The position numbers were made by a program, and so were the translations under genes. Under the pieces are notes generated by a model that did not search any database, was not told the DNA's origin, and saw nothing but the letters and a program-made list of their open reading frames with translations. This document shows, in pieces, positions 1-7,292 of a stretch of DNA of 9,329 nucleotides. The stretch is from an uncultured beta proteobacterium (GTDB lineage Bacteria > Pseudomonadota > Gammaproteobacteria > Burkholderiales > Burkholderiaceae): positions 1 through 9,329 of the forward strand of contig CAJAFJ010000668.1 in the NCBI GenBank assembly GCA_903938955.1, given 5' to 3'. Position 1 is the first letter of the stretch, and each line of letters starts with the position of its first letter.

Positions 1-1
1 A

Positions 2-574
2 ATCGCGGCCAAGATCGGCATCGTCGACGACATCGCCTACCAGACCAATTTGCTGGCGCTGAACGCGGCGATTGAAGCGGCTCGCGCTGGCGAACACGGC
101 AAGGGTTTTGCCGTGGTGGCGGCTGAAGTGCGCAAACTGGCCGAGCGCAGCCAGGAAGCGGCCAAAGAGATTGGCGAGCGGGCAGGCAGCAGCCTCTCGA
201 CCGCGGAACGGGCGGGCAAGCGGTTGGACGAGATCGTGCCCAGCATCCAGAAAACCTCCGAGCTGGTGCAGGAAATTGCCGCCGCCAGCGCCGAGCAAAG
301 CGAATCGGTGGTGCAAATTGGCGGTGCCATGGGGCAACTCAGCAAAGCCACCCAGCAAAACGCATCGGCCTCTGAAGAGCTGGCCGCGACCAGCGAAGAA
401 CTGTCGGCGCAGGCCGAGCAGTTGCAGCAGTCAATTGCCTTCTTCAACGTCGGTGACGACGATGTGGCGCCGCCCGCCCGCAGCAGCGCCAGCCAGGCCA
501 AGCCGCCCCGTTTGTCATCCCCGGTGGTGCGTGCCCCTGTGCGCGGCGCCACGAGCAACTTTCGTCCCTATTAA
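2..574 (+). CDS. Methyl-accepting chemotaxis protein, C-terminal fragment (5' end outside window)
   Basis: This is the cytoplasmic signalling tip and C-terminal arm of an MCP, the receptor that controls CheA through CheW or CheV. The frame is open from base 2 with no start, so the gene is cut by the window edge. It contains the near-invariant hairpin tip ([20 protein letters not shown], then GEHGKGF), the return helix ([10 protein letters not shown]) and a C-terminal methylation-helix stretch ([15 protein letters not shown]). After the coiled coil ends at AFFNVG there is a flexible Ala/Pro/Ser linker of roughly 35 residues, and the protein ends in NFRPY. That terminus fits the x-[aromatic]-x-x-[aromatic] pattern of the CheR/CheB tether (NWETF in E. 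coli Tsr). The module is closely similar, and exactly equal in length, to the end of the complete MCP at 1581-4526. cheV starts 25 bases downstream, so the two are probably co-transcribed. The sensor domain and ligand cannot be known from this fragment. Confidence 0.95.
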   Translation: MAAKIGIVDDIAYQTNLLALNAAIEAARAGEHGKGFAVVAAEVRKLAERSQEAAKEIGERAGSSLSTAERAGKRLDEIVPSIQKTSELVQEIAAASAEQSESVVQIGGAMGQLSKATQQNASASEELAATSEELSAQAEQLQQSIAFFNVGDDDVAPPARSSASQAKPPRLSSPVVRAPVRGATSNFRPY

Positions 575-599
575 CCTGAACTAGCCCGAGATCACGCCC

Positions 600-1568
600 G
601 TGAGAACAGCACAACAAGAAATTGACGAACGCACCAAACTGGCGGGTAACAACAAGTTTGAACTCCTGCTTTTTCGACTGGGCGAAGCCCCTGGCAGTGG
701 CCAGCGTGAGCTGTTTGGCATCAATGTGTTCAAGGTGCGCGAGGTGCTGGTGATGCCGCCCGTGACCGAACTGGCCAACGCCCATGAACACCTGATGGGG
801 GTGGCCAATATTCGGGGCCAGATTATTCCGGTCATCAACCTGCCGGCGGTGCTGGGCTGCCAGCCCAACAAGGGCCTGAGCATTTTGATGGTGACCGAAT
901 TTGGTCGCACCGTTCAGGCCTTTGCCGTAGAAGATGTGCGCGAAATTGTTCGGCTGGAATGGGACCAGGTGCTGCCGGCAGAAGCCAGCCACGCCGGAGC
1001 CATGATCACCGGCATTGCACGCCTGGACGGCGCCATCGCCAACACCCGCCTGGCGCAGGTGCTGGATGTGGAGCAGATCCTGCGCAACGTCATGCCGGTC
1101 ACGCAGGAAGAACTCAGCAAGGAAGTGGTCGGACCGCTCTTGCAGTTGCCCGCCGGTTCTGCGATTTTGGTGGCGGACGATTCAGCCGTTGCCCGCTCTG
1201 TGATTGAGCTCGGCCTCAACGCCATGGGCGCGTCCTTCATCATGACCAAAACCGGCAAGGAAGCGTGGGAGCGCCTGCAGTTGATCGCCGATGAAGCCAA
1301 AGCCGAAGGCAAGACTGCGCGTGACAAAATTGCCGTGGTGCTGACCGACCTGGAAATGCCGGAGATGGACGGCTTTACCCTGACGCGTCTGATCAAGCAG
1401 GACGTGCGCTTCAAGAACATGCCGGTGGTGATTCATTCCTCGCTGACGGGCACCACCAACGAAAATCATGTCAAAAGTGTCGGCGCTGACGCCTATGTCG
1501 GCAAGTTCGCCCCGCGCGAACTGGCCGACACGATCCGCAAAGTGCTGGCCATCAGCGCCCAGTCCTGA
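600..1568 (+). CDS. cheV: Chemotaxis coupling/adaptation protein CheV (CheW-REC fusion)
   Basis: CheV combines a CheW-like coupling domain, which links receptors to CheA, with a receiver domain that CheA phosphorylates to tune adaptation. The 322-residue product has the CheW-like part at about residues 18-170 (FELLLFRLG, ELFGINVFKVREVL, GVANIRGQIIPVINL). The receiver spans about 186-318. Its acidic pair is D193/D194, the phospho-acceptor is D250 in LTDLEMPEMDG, the conserved hydroxyl position falls at S280 and the conserved lysine is K302 in VGKF, so it should be phosphorylatable. The length is normal for CheV. I chose the GTG at 600 because an in-frame TAG lies at 582-584, no ATG lies between it and the conserved ERTKLAGNNKFELL start region, and the N-terminus then has the usual length. 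No strong Shine-Dalgarno is visible. It sits between two MCP genes, 12 bases before the next, which fits coupling to those receptors. Confidence 0.95.
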   Translation: MRTAQQEIDERTKLAGNNKFELLLFRLGEAPGSGQRELFGINVFKVREVLVMPPVTELANAHEHLMGVANIRGQIIPVINLPAVLGCQPNKGLSILMVTEFGRTVQAFAVEDVREIVRLEWDQVLPAEASHAGAMITGIARLDGAIANTRLAQVLDVEQILRNVMPVTQEELSKEVVGPLLQLPAGSAILVADDSAVARSVIELGLNAMGASFIMTKTGKEAWERLQLIADEAKAEGKTARDKIAVVLTDLEMPEMDGFTLTRLIKQDVRFKNMPVVIHSSLTGTTNENHVKSVGADAYVGKFAPRELADTIRKVLAISAQS

Positions 1569-1580
1569 GGCCTTCGATCC

Positions 1581-4526
1581 ATGAAAAAAGAAACTACGGC
1601 TAGCTTTTGGGCGCCAGGTGTCCGGTTGATGGGGCAGCTGCAATTTAGTGCCAAAGCTTTCATCATCAGTCTGATCTTTTTGGTGCCGGTGATCCTGCTG
1701 GGATATTTCTTCAGCACGGCGCAGTATGACCAAATTGTGTTTAGCGCCAAGGAGCGCACGGGGGTCGCTGCGTTCCAGCGCTTCTTACCGGTGTACACCG
1801 GCGTCCTCAAGACCCGCAACGCCACACGCGCCATGCTGGGTGGTTTTGAGGGGCGGTCCCAGTACCAGGCTGGGCGGTCACAAACCGATCTAGCCATCAG
1901 CAACTTTGACAACTACCTGCTGGAGTCGGGTGATAGTTTGGCGCTGAAGCCAGAGTTTGAAAAGCTCAAGGCCGCTTGGGTCGCCACGGCGCAATCGACC
2001 AACGGCGCCGACAGTCAGGGCCGGACGGTGTTTGGCTCTGTGACGACCTCCATCGTGACTCTGCTCAATGTCATCGGTGACAACTCCAACCTGGTGCTTG
2101 ACCCTGATCTGGACAGCTTCTACCTCATGGATGCCATGGTGCTTTCCCTGCCGCAGACGGCGGAAGATCTGGGTCAGTTATGGGGCTGGGGCACCTACGC
2201 ACTGGCGCATTCCGGCTTGTCCGCGACAGAGGAAAAACGCTACACCGTCTGGTCTGCTGGGGTTGAGGCCGGCTTGAAGCAAACACGTATGTATTTGCAA
2301 AGGGCTGTGGCTGCCAATCCTTCCTTGAAGACGAAACTGGACTTGTCGATTATTGAAGACACCGTTGTGTTTCATAAACTGGCGAAGGATGCGAATGAAT
2401 TGACGCGTCAAAAAGAAATGTCGGTGCAACAGTACTTCAGCAAAGGCGAAGCCGCGGTGATGCGGCTGCAATCTTTTTATGACCAGGGGTTGCCCGCGCT
2501 GGATGAGTTGTTGGCGAACCGAATCAATGCCATGACGCAGCGACTGGGCTGGATTGCAGCCGCAGTCGCCGCCTCGCTGGTGCTGGCAGCCTATCTTTTC
2601 TATAGTTTTTTTCTTGTCACCCGCGGTGGTTTGCAAACGATTGGCAAACATTTGCAGGCCATGGCCGAAGGAGACTTGACCCATGTGCCCAGTCAGCCCC
2701 AAGGGCGTGACGAACCGGCCCAGGTGCTGATCTCGCTGATTCAAATGCAATCGGTGCTGGCAGCGTATCAACAGGCGCAAACCGACATGGCGCGCCAGCA
2801 TGACCTGGGCATGATCGACCACCGGATGCCGGCCCATTCATTGCCGGGCGACTACGGCGTGATGGCGCAGTCCACCAACGACCTGGTCAAGACACACATT
2901 GATGTCATGCTGCGCATGGTCGATCTGGTGGACCAGTACGCGCAAGGCCGCTACAGCGAGCAAATGGAGTCGCTCCCCGGTCAAAAACAACGGGTGACCG
3001 AGACCGTCAACGCGGCCCGCGAAAAAATGGTAGCGGCCGACCGTGCGGCGCGCGACAACGCCCGCGTCAAAGCGGCGCTGGACAGCGTCAGCCTGCCGGT
3101 GCGCATTGCCTCCGATGACGGCACCGTGGTCTATATCAACCACGCCATGCGCGACACCTTGCGCGCCAACCGGGCCGGTTTCAGCAAGCAGATTCCCGGC
3201 TTTGACCCGGAAAAAATCCTGCACGGCAGCGTGGCGGTTTTCTATGCCGACCCACAGGCCGTACTGGTGCGGCTGCGCAACCTGACCAGCGTGTCCCGCA
3301 CGCGCATGGAACTCGGTGGGCGCATGTACGACCTCACCACCACGCCGGTCATCACCGACAACGGCGAACGGCTGGGTACTGTAGGCCAGTGGGCCGACGT
3401 GACCGAGCAACTCGAAGCCGAGCTGCAAATTGAAGCCCTGGTGCAGGCGGCTGTTGCGGGCGATTTCAGCCAGCGACTGAGCATGGACGGCAAGTCCGGC
3501 TTTTTTGCCAATCTGTCCACCGGTATGAACCAGTTGGTGGACACCAGCGAACAAGGTTTGAGCGATGTCGCCCAGGTGCTGGCCGCTTTTGCGGCGGGCG
3601 ATTTGACACGGCGCATCGAGCGTGATTACAGCGGGCTGTTTGGCAAGGTCAAAGACAGTGCCAACGCCACCGCCGAGAACCTGGCGCGCGTCATGGACGA
3701 AGTGCGCAGCACCTCGGACGCGCTCACAGGCGCGGCGAACCAGGTCAGCGCCACCGCGCAATCCCTGTCGCAAGCCGCCAGCGAGCAAGCCGCCAGCGTG
3801 GCGCAGACCACCGCCTCGATTGACGTCATGTCGGACTCGATCAGCAATAACAGCGACAACGCCCGGATCACCGATGGCATGGCGACCCGGACCAGCAAAG
3901 AAGCGGTGGACGGCGGCCGGGCGGTGAGCCAGACGGTGGCGGCCATGAAGCAAATCGCCACCCGGATTGGCATCGTCGATGACATTGCCTACCAGACCAA
4001 CCTGTTGGCGCTGAACGCCGCGATCGAAGCCGCCCGCGCTGGTGAACACGGCAAGGGCTTTGCCGTGGTCGCCGCCGAGGTGCGCAAGCTGGCCGAGCGC
4101 AGTCAACTGGCCGCCAAAGAAATTGGTGAACTGGCCAGCAGCAGCGTGACCACTGCCGAGCACGCTGGCAAGTTACTTGAGGCGATCGTGCCCAGCATCC
4201 AGAAAACCTCTGAATTGGTGCAGGAGATCGCTGTCGCCAGCGCGGAGCAGAGCGAAACCGTGGCGCAAATTGGCGGGGCCATGGGTCAGCTCAACCAGGC
4301 CACGCAGCAAAACGCCTCGGCCTCCGAAGAGTTGGCCGCCACCAGCGAACAGCTCTCAAGCCAGGCTGAGCAATTGCAGCAGTCCGTCGCCTTTTTCAAG
4401 ACCGGGGAGGGCGCACCCAAGGTGCGCAGCAGCCCCCGTCAAGTCTCTCCCCGCCTGAGCGCCCCTTTGCAAGCCGCTGCGGTGCGCAGTGGCCCCTCCA
4501 GCAACGCCAACTTCAGGCCTTATTGA
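1581..4526 (+). CDS. Membrane methyl-accepting chemotaxis protein with helical sensor, poly-HAMP and Aer2-like PAS
   Basis: This complete 981-residue receptor has two membrane segments, at about residues 26-44 and 323-346. They enclose a roughly 278-residue, mostly helical periplasmic sensor that carries the [16 protein letters not shown] motif seen in many betaproteobacterial receptors; its ligand is unknown to me. A HAMP domain follows (about 347-398), then HAMP-like segments (about 400-485, with [18 protein letters not shown] and [17 protein letters not shown]). Next come a PAS domain (about 496-612), a further HAMP-like pair (about 615-705, GDFSQRL and [16 protein letters not shown]) and the signalling coiled coil (about 705-940). 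The hairpin tip is at about 798-835, with likely methylation sites around E735/Q736 and E916/E917. The PAS and HAMP pair resemble Pseudomonas aeruginosa Aer2. The protein ends in NFRPY after a flexible tail, a CheR-tether pentapeptide. ATG 1581 follows TGAGG at 1566-1570, which overlaps the cheV stop codon. cheR follows after 12 bases. Confidence 0.96.
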   Translation: MKKETTASFWAPGVRLMGQLQFSAKAFIISLIFLVPVILLGYFFSTAQYDQIVFSAKERTGVAAFQRFLPVYTGVLKTRNATRAMLGGFEGRSQYQAGRSQTDLAISNFDNYLLESGDSLALKPEFEKLKAAWVATAQSTNGADSQGRTVFGSVTTSIVTLLNVIGDNSNLVLDPDLDSFYLMDAMVLSLPQTAEDLGQLWGWGTYALAHSGLSATEEKRYTVWSAGVEAGLKQTRMYLQRAVAANPSLKTKLDLSIIEDTVVFHKLAKDANELTRQKEMSVQQYFSKGEAAVMRLQSFYDQGLPALDELLANRINAMTQRLGWIAAAVAASLVLAAYLFYSFFLVTRGGLQTIGKHLQAMAEGDLTHVPSQPQGRDEPAQVLISLIQMQSVLAAYQQAQTDMARQHDLGMIDHRMPAHSLPGDYGVMAQSTNDLVKTHIDVMLRMVDLVDQYAQGRYSEQMESLPGQKQRVTETVNAAREKMVAADRAARDNARVKAALDSVSLPVRIASDDGTVVYINHAMRDTLRANRAGFSKQIPGFDPEKILHGSVAVFYADPQAVLVRLRNLTSVSRTRMELGGRMYDLTTTPVITDNGERLGTVGQWADVTEQLEAELQIEALVQAAVAGDFSQRLSMDGKSGFFANLSTGMNQLVDTSEQGLSDVAQVLAAFAAGDLTRRIERDYSGLFGKVKDSANATAENLARVMDEVRSTSDALTGAANQVSATAQSLSQAASEQAASVAQTTASIDVMSDSISNNSDNARITDGMATRTSKEAVDGGRAVSQTVAAMKQIATRIGIVDDIAYQTNLLALNAAIEAARAGEHGKGFAVVAAEVRKLAERSQLAAKEIGELASSSVTTAEHAGKLLEAIVPSIQKTSELVQEIAVASAEQSETVAQIGGAMGQLNQATQQNASASEELAATSEQLSSQAEQLQQSVAFFKTGEGAPKVRSSPRQVSPRLSAPLQAAAVRSGPSSNANFRPY
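3954..4526 (+). repeat. Second copy of MCP signalling module, paralogous to 2-574
   Basis: The last 573 bases of this MCP gene align end to end with 2-574 with no net length difference. The hairpin-tip protein sequence is nearly identical and there are long shared nucleotide runs, for example a 26-27 base identity around CCCAGCATCCAGAAAACCTC at 4190-4209, matched at 239-258. The proline-rich tails differ in sequence but have the same length, and both end in NFRPY. This is a dispersed repeat made of two receptor paralogues flanking cheV. It could collapse or recombine in short-read assembly. Confidence 0.85.
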
Positions 4527-4538
4527 GAACAAAACACC

Positions 4539-5357
4539 ATGGCTGCGCTTTCGTTCAGTGATCAGGAGTTCAAAAAAATCAGCGACATCATGTATGAAGC
4601 GGTTGGTTTGTCCTACAACGACTCTAAAAAATCCTTGATTCATTCGCGTCTGTCACCGCGCATTCAACGATTGGGCCTGGACGGATTTGTCGATTACATC
4701 CGGCTGCTCGAAGACGAGAGTGAGGCGGCCGAGTTTCAGATGGCGGTGGATTTGCTCACCACCAACGAGACCTATTTTTTTCGCGAACCCAAACACTACG
4801 ACCTGCTGGAGAGCGAGCTGATCGCGTTCAAGAGCAAAGCGCCGCTGTCGATCTGGAGCGCGGCCTCGTCGTTTGGGGACGAGGCCTACAGCACCGCCAT
4901 GCTCTTGTCGGACTTGCAAACGTCGGGCCGCATCGGGCCGGACTGGTCCATTTTGGCGACCGACATCAGCCACCGCGTGCTGCTCAGTGCCAAAGAGGCG
5001 GTCTACCCGCAAGACCGGCTGCGGGCGGTGTCGCCGGAGCGGCTCAAACGCTATTGTTTAAAAGGTGAAGGCCCAGCCGAAGGCCAGTCCATGATGATGG
5101 ACAAGCTGCGCCAGCGCCTTCAGTTTGGCCAGCTCAACCTGTGCAAACCGTTCAGCGGCCTGGGGCCGTTTGATGTCGTGTTTTTGCGCAATGTGCTGAT
5201 CTACTTTGATGTGCCCACCAAGCGCGATGTGGTGAACCGGGTGCTCGCCACCCTGCGCCCAGGCGGCCTGTTTTTTCTCGGCACGGCCGAAGGTCGCGTG
5301 GCCTGTGACGTGCCTTTGCAGACGGTGCAGCCCGGCGTGTTCCGCAAGCCGGGTTAA
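4539..5357 (+). CDS. cheR: Chemotaxis protein methyltransferase CheR
   Basis: CheR transfers methyl groups from S-adenosylmethionine to glutamates on MCPs, acting in the cytoplasm as the methylating arm of adaptation. The 272-residue length is normal. The N-terminal helical domain is at about residues 1-95 and includes LLTTNETYFFRE (72-83). The SAM-binding motif I region is IWSAASSFGDEAYS (105-118), TDIS (141-144) is the likely acidic ribose contact, and FLRNVLIYFD (215-224) is the conserved CheR strand-helix signature. The beta-subdomain loop RYCLKGEGPAEG (171-182) has the Gly-x-Gly-x-x-x-Gly pattern of CheRs that dock on a receptor C-terminal pentapeptide, which agrees with NFRPY on both MCPs here. 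Motif I is slightly unusual: G-D-E-A-Y where G-E-E-P-Y is commoner. ATG 4539 is 12 bases after the MCP stop; the Shine-Dalgarno is weak. cheD follows at once. Confidence 0.97.
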   Translation: MAALSFSDQEFKKISDIMYEAVGLSYNDSKKSLIHSRLSPRIQRLGLDGFVDYIRLLEDESEAAEFQMAVDLLTTNETYFFREPKHYDLLESELIAFKSKAPLSIWSAASSFGDEAYSTAMLLSDLQTSGRIGPDWSILATDISHRVLLSAKEAVYPQDRLRAVSPERLKRYCLKGEGPAEGQSMMMDKLRQRLQFGQLNLCKPFSGLGPFDVVFLRNVLIYFDVPTKRDVVNRVLATLRPGGLFFLGTAEGRVACDVPLQTVQPGVFRKPG

Positions 5358-5369
5358 GCCTTGACACTT

Positions 5370-5885
5370 ATGACCAAATCACCGCACCGACCGTTTCGAA
5401 CTTTGAAGAAAAATGCCCAAGGCGTTTATGACCTGATGCCCGGCGATGTCGCGCTGGGCCAGGCCGGCGACCATTTAAAAACACTGCTGGGCTCGTGCGT
5501 GGCGGTCATTCTGACCGACCCGCGGCGCACCGTGGCCGCCATGTGCCACATCGTGCATGTGGGCCAGCCCAATGCCGCCAACCTACACAACACCGCCTAT
5601 GGCGTGGCCGCGCTGGACGATATGTTCCGGCGGCTGCATGCGGTCGGTGTCACGCCCCGTCTGTGCCAAGCCTATGTGTTTGGCGGCGGCAATATGTTCC
5701 CCAATTTAATCACCGCCAACCCGATTGGCAACAACAACGTCAGCTGGGTGCAACACCAGTTGAAGTATCACCACATCGCGGTGGTGAACCACTGCCTGGG
5801 GGGCACTGGTTACCGCAAGGTGTCGTGGACGGTCGGTCTGACCGAGCCGCTGGTTGAAGTGGTGTTTGCAGAATCCGGAGTTTGA
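5370..5885 (+). CDS. cheD: Chemoreceptor glutamine deamidase CheD
   Basis: CheD converts specific receptor glutamines to glutamates, creating methylation sites. In some bacteria it also interacts with the CheC phosphatase, but no cheC is seen here. From the ATG at 5370 the protein has 171 residues. The catalytic cysteine is C43 in TLLGSCVAV, followed 17 residues later by H60 in AAMCHIVHV, the same spacing as C27/H44 of the Thermotoga enzyme; T38 may be the third residue. VFGGGNMF (103-110) and GGTGYRKVSW (144-153) match other conserved CheD segments. An in-frame TTG at 5361 would add three residues (MTL). I prefer the ATG, although neither has a clear Shine-Dalgarno. The gene lies 12 bases after cheR and ends one base before the cheB ATG, and its last codons carry the cheB ribosome binding site, so cheD and cheB are probably translationally coupled. 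Confidence 0.94.
   Translation: MTKSPHRPFRTLKKNAQGVYDLMPGDVALGQAGDHLKTLLGSCVAVILTDPRRTVAAMCHIVHVGQPNAANLHNTAYGVAALDDMFRRLHAVGVTPRLCQAYVFGGGNMFPNLITANPIGNNNVSWVQHQLKYHHIAVVNHCLGGTGYRKVSWTVGLTEPLVEVVFAESGV
5877..5880 (+). promoter_or_regulatory. Ribosome binding site of cheB
   Basis: GGAG lies six bases before the ATG at 5887, inside the last codons of cheD. It decides the cheB start. The frame is open further upstream to an ATG at 5854, but starting there would add eleven residues before the conserved VVKVYVVDDS strand and would overlap cheD by more than 30 bases. Confidence 0.75.
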
Positions 5886-5886
5886 G

Positions 5887-6966
5887 ATGGTCGTTAAAGT
5901 TTATGTGGTGGATGATTCTGCCGTGGTGCGCCAGGCCTTGCAGCACATGCTGGCCGGGCAACCCGATATCGAGTTGATCGGCAGCGCGCCCAATCCCCTG
6001 ATTGCGATGCCCGCGATCCAGAAAAATCGCCCCGATGTGCTGCTGCTGGACATTGAAATGCCGGGCATGGACGGACTGACGTTTTTGCGCCAGATCATGG
6101 CCGGTACGCCGATCCCCACCGTCATCTGCTCCACCCTGTCGCTTGAAGGCAGCAAGGTGGCGCTGGATGCGCTGGCGGCCGGGGCGGTGGCCGTGATGGG
6201 CAAGCCCAAGCTGGGCTTGCGGCAATTTCTGGATGAGTCGCGCCGCGAGATGATTCAAACCCTCAAGGCGGCGGCTCAGGCCAAACCGCGCCAGCGCGCG
6301 GCCAGCGCGAGCGCGGCGATGGCCGGGGCCAGTGCCGCGCCCAAAGCCGGTATGGCCCGCGCGCCGGTACTCAGCGGTGTACATGCGTTTGCCATGAACA
6401 AACCGGTGGTGCTGGGCAGCTCGACCGGGGGTACGCAAGCCATCGAATGCGTGCTGATGGCGCTGCCCGCCGACGCGCCCGGCATTGCCATTACCCAGCA
6501 CATGCCCGAGAAATTCACCGCCATGTACGCGCAGCGCCTCAACGGCATTTGCGCCATGAATGTGCGCGAAGCCAAAGACGGTGACCGGCTGGAGCGCGGC
6601 GTGGTGCTGATCGCGCCGGGCGGCTTGCACATGCAATTGCGCAAGACCGCTGGCCAGTACTTTGTGCATGTGCTGGACGGCCCGCCGGTGAACCGCCACA
6701 AGCCGTCAGTCGATGTGCTGTTCAAGTCCGCCGCCGAGTGTGGCGGGCAGGACGTGCTGGGCATCATCATGACCGGCATGGGCGACGACGGCGCCCGCGG
6801 CATGAAGCTGCTGCACGACGGCGGTGCCCGCACCGTGGCCCAGAACGAAGAAACCTGCGTCGTCTTTGGCATGCCCAAGGAAGCCATCAAACTGCAGGCG
6901 GTGGACGAAATTTTGCCGCTGGAGAGCATTGCCCGCGCCATCATGAAGTTTGACTCGCGGGCCTGA
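5887..6966 (+). CDS. cheB: Protein-glutamate methylesterase/deamidase CheB
   Basis: CheB removes methyl groups from MCP glutamates and is activated when CheA phosphorylates its receiver domain. The 359-residue protein has an N-terminal receiver (residues 3 to about 120) with D9/D10, phospho-acceptor D55 in LLLDIEMPGMDG and K106 in MGKP. An Ala-rich linker follows (about 126-168), then the methylesterase domain (about 172-357). The catalytic triad is visible: S179 in LGSSTGGTQAI, H205 in ITQHMPEKF and D301 in MTGMGDDGA. Length and architecture are standard, and nothing essential is missing. The start is set by the GGAG at 5877-5880. It closes the cheR-cheD-cheB set, giving a full methylation/demethylation/deamidation adaptation module for the two upstream MCPs. 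The sequence right after its stop codon can form a hairpin, and a larger non-coding gap follows, so it is probably the last gene of its transcript. Confidence 0.98.
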   Translation: MVVKVYVVDDSAVVRQALQHMLAGQPDIELIGSAPNPLIAMPAIQKNRPDVLLLDIEMPGMDGLTFLRQIMAGTPIPTVICSTLSLEGSKVALDALAAGAVAVMGKPKLGLRQFLDESRREMIQTLKAAAQAKPRQRAASASAAMAGASAAPKAGMARAPVLSGVHAFAMNKPVVLGSSTGGTQAIECVLMALPADAPGIAITQHMPEKFTAMYAQRLNGICAMNVREAKDGDRLERGVVLIAPGGLHMQLRKTAGQYFVHVLDGPPVNRHKPSVDVLFKSAAECGGQDVLGIIMTGMGDDGARGMKLLHDGGARTVAQNEETCVVFGMPKEAIKLQAVDEILPLESIARAIMKFDSRA

Positions 6967-7004
6967 TCGTTGCCACGGGTGCCGGCCTCGATCGTGGCGC
7001 GATC
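6965..7004 (+). terminator. Hairpin at the cheB stop codon, possible weak or Rho-linked 3' end
   Basis: GATCG-TT-GCCACG (6965-6977) can pair with CGTGGC-G-CGATC (6993-7004), giving about 11 base pairs with a small internal mismatch and a 15-base loop. It starts inside the cheB stop codon. No T-run follows, so it is not a classical intrinsic terminator. It could stabilise the 3' end of the mRNA or be incidental in GC-rich DNA. Confidence 0.3.
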
Positions 7005-7091
7005 TGGCGCAGGCCGCCCAAACATCCCGACTGAATTCAGCGTTATTCACCCCCCGTGCCCGGGCGTGCCCCATTTCTGAACCCGTTCCGA

Positions 7092-7110
7092 ACCCGGTAG
7101 CACGCCGGGT
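7092..7110 (+). terminator. Candidate intrinsic terminator of the MCP-cheB transcript
   Basis: ACCCGG (7092-7097) and CCGGGT (7105-7110) form a perfect 6-bp GC-rich stem with a 7-base loop. A T-rich stretch follows, with CTTTTAGTTT at 7119-7128. The T-tract starts about eight bases after the stem, which is later than ideal, so termination would be weak. Its place between cheB and the FNR-type promoter fits separation of two transcription units. Confidence 0.4.
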
Positions 7111-7125
7111 GTCTGTGCTTTTAGT

Positions 7126-7139
7126 TTGATCAAGATCAA
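7126..7139 (+). promoter_or_regulatory. FNR/Anr-family binding site upstream of cheY
   Basis: The sequence TTGATCAAGATCAA is a perfect match to the TTGAT-N4-ATCAA consensus bound by the oxygen-sensing regulators FNR, Anr and Fnr and by related Crp-Fnr proteins such as Dnr. Its centre (7132.5) is about 41.5 bases before the predicted start site given by the -10 element at 7163-7168. That is the standard class II activator position. No divergent gene exists, so the target is cheY and the genes behind it. Confidence 0.72.
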
Positions 7140-7162
7140 GAAATAAAAAACAACAAAAGAAC

Positions 7163-7168
7163 TAAGAT
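7163..7168 (+). promoter_or_regulatory. Candidate -10 element of the cheY promoter
   Basis: TAAGAT matches TATAAT at the four positions T1, A2, A5 and T6. Transcription from about 7174-7175 would leave a leader of roughly 118 bases before cheY. No good -35 is seen at the usual distance, as expected when an FNR-type activator occupies that place. I found no FliA-type GCCGATAA element in the gap. Confidence 0.5.
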
Positions 7169-7292
7169 GATTCCAAAGGTAAATAAATGTAAATACTTAT
7201 GGGCAAAATAGAGGCTGTTAAAAGTAAATTGTTTGAATCTCATTAGACGCACCTGAAAAGCGGGTCTGACTTAATTCCCCCTGAAAGACACC

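Larger units (their letters stand above)
6967..7292 (+). other. Intergenic region between the adaptation genes and the cheY unit
   Basis: This 326-base gap changes character midway. Up to about 7110 it is GC-rich with two hairpins. From about 7120 to 7260 it is clearly AT-rich, with the FNR-type box, the -10 candidate, and GTAAATA repeated exactly 10 bases apart (7179-7185 and 7189-7195). I see no coding frame with conserved features, no tRNA and no recognisable riboswitch. A weak GAAAG (7283-7287) precedes the cheY ATG. Confidence 0.7.

Noticed and set aside
2838..4163. 441-codon open frame on the - strand across the MCP gene
   Set aside because: It is antisense to a clearly conserved MCP coding region. 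Its product is low-complexity Gly/Ala/His/Arg sequence with no recognisable domain, as expected from GC-biased codon use.
5854..5886. Upstream ATG for cheB adding eleven residues
   Set aside because: The ATG at 5887 has a good GGAG at six bases and gives the usual N-terminus; the extension only overlaps the end of cheD.
6301..6360. GCCAGCGCGAGC-like repetitive GC-rich stretch in cheB
   Set aside because: It encodes the Ala-rich interdomain linker of CheB; the repetition follows from codon bias and not from a tandem repeat element.
5740..6699. 319-codon open frame on the - strand across cheD and cheB
   Set aside because: It is antisense to two intact conserved genes, with His/Arg/Gln-rich sequence and no domain signature.
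7101..7290. FliA (sigma-28) promoter for cheY
   Set aside because: There is no GCCGATAA-like -10 with a TAAA-type -35 at proper spacing anywhere in the gap.
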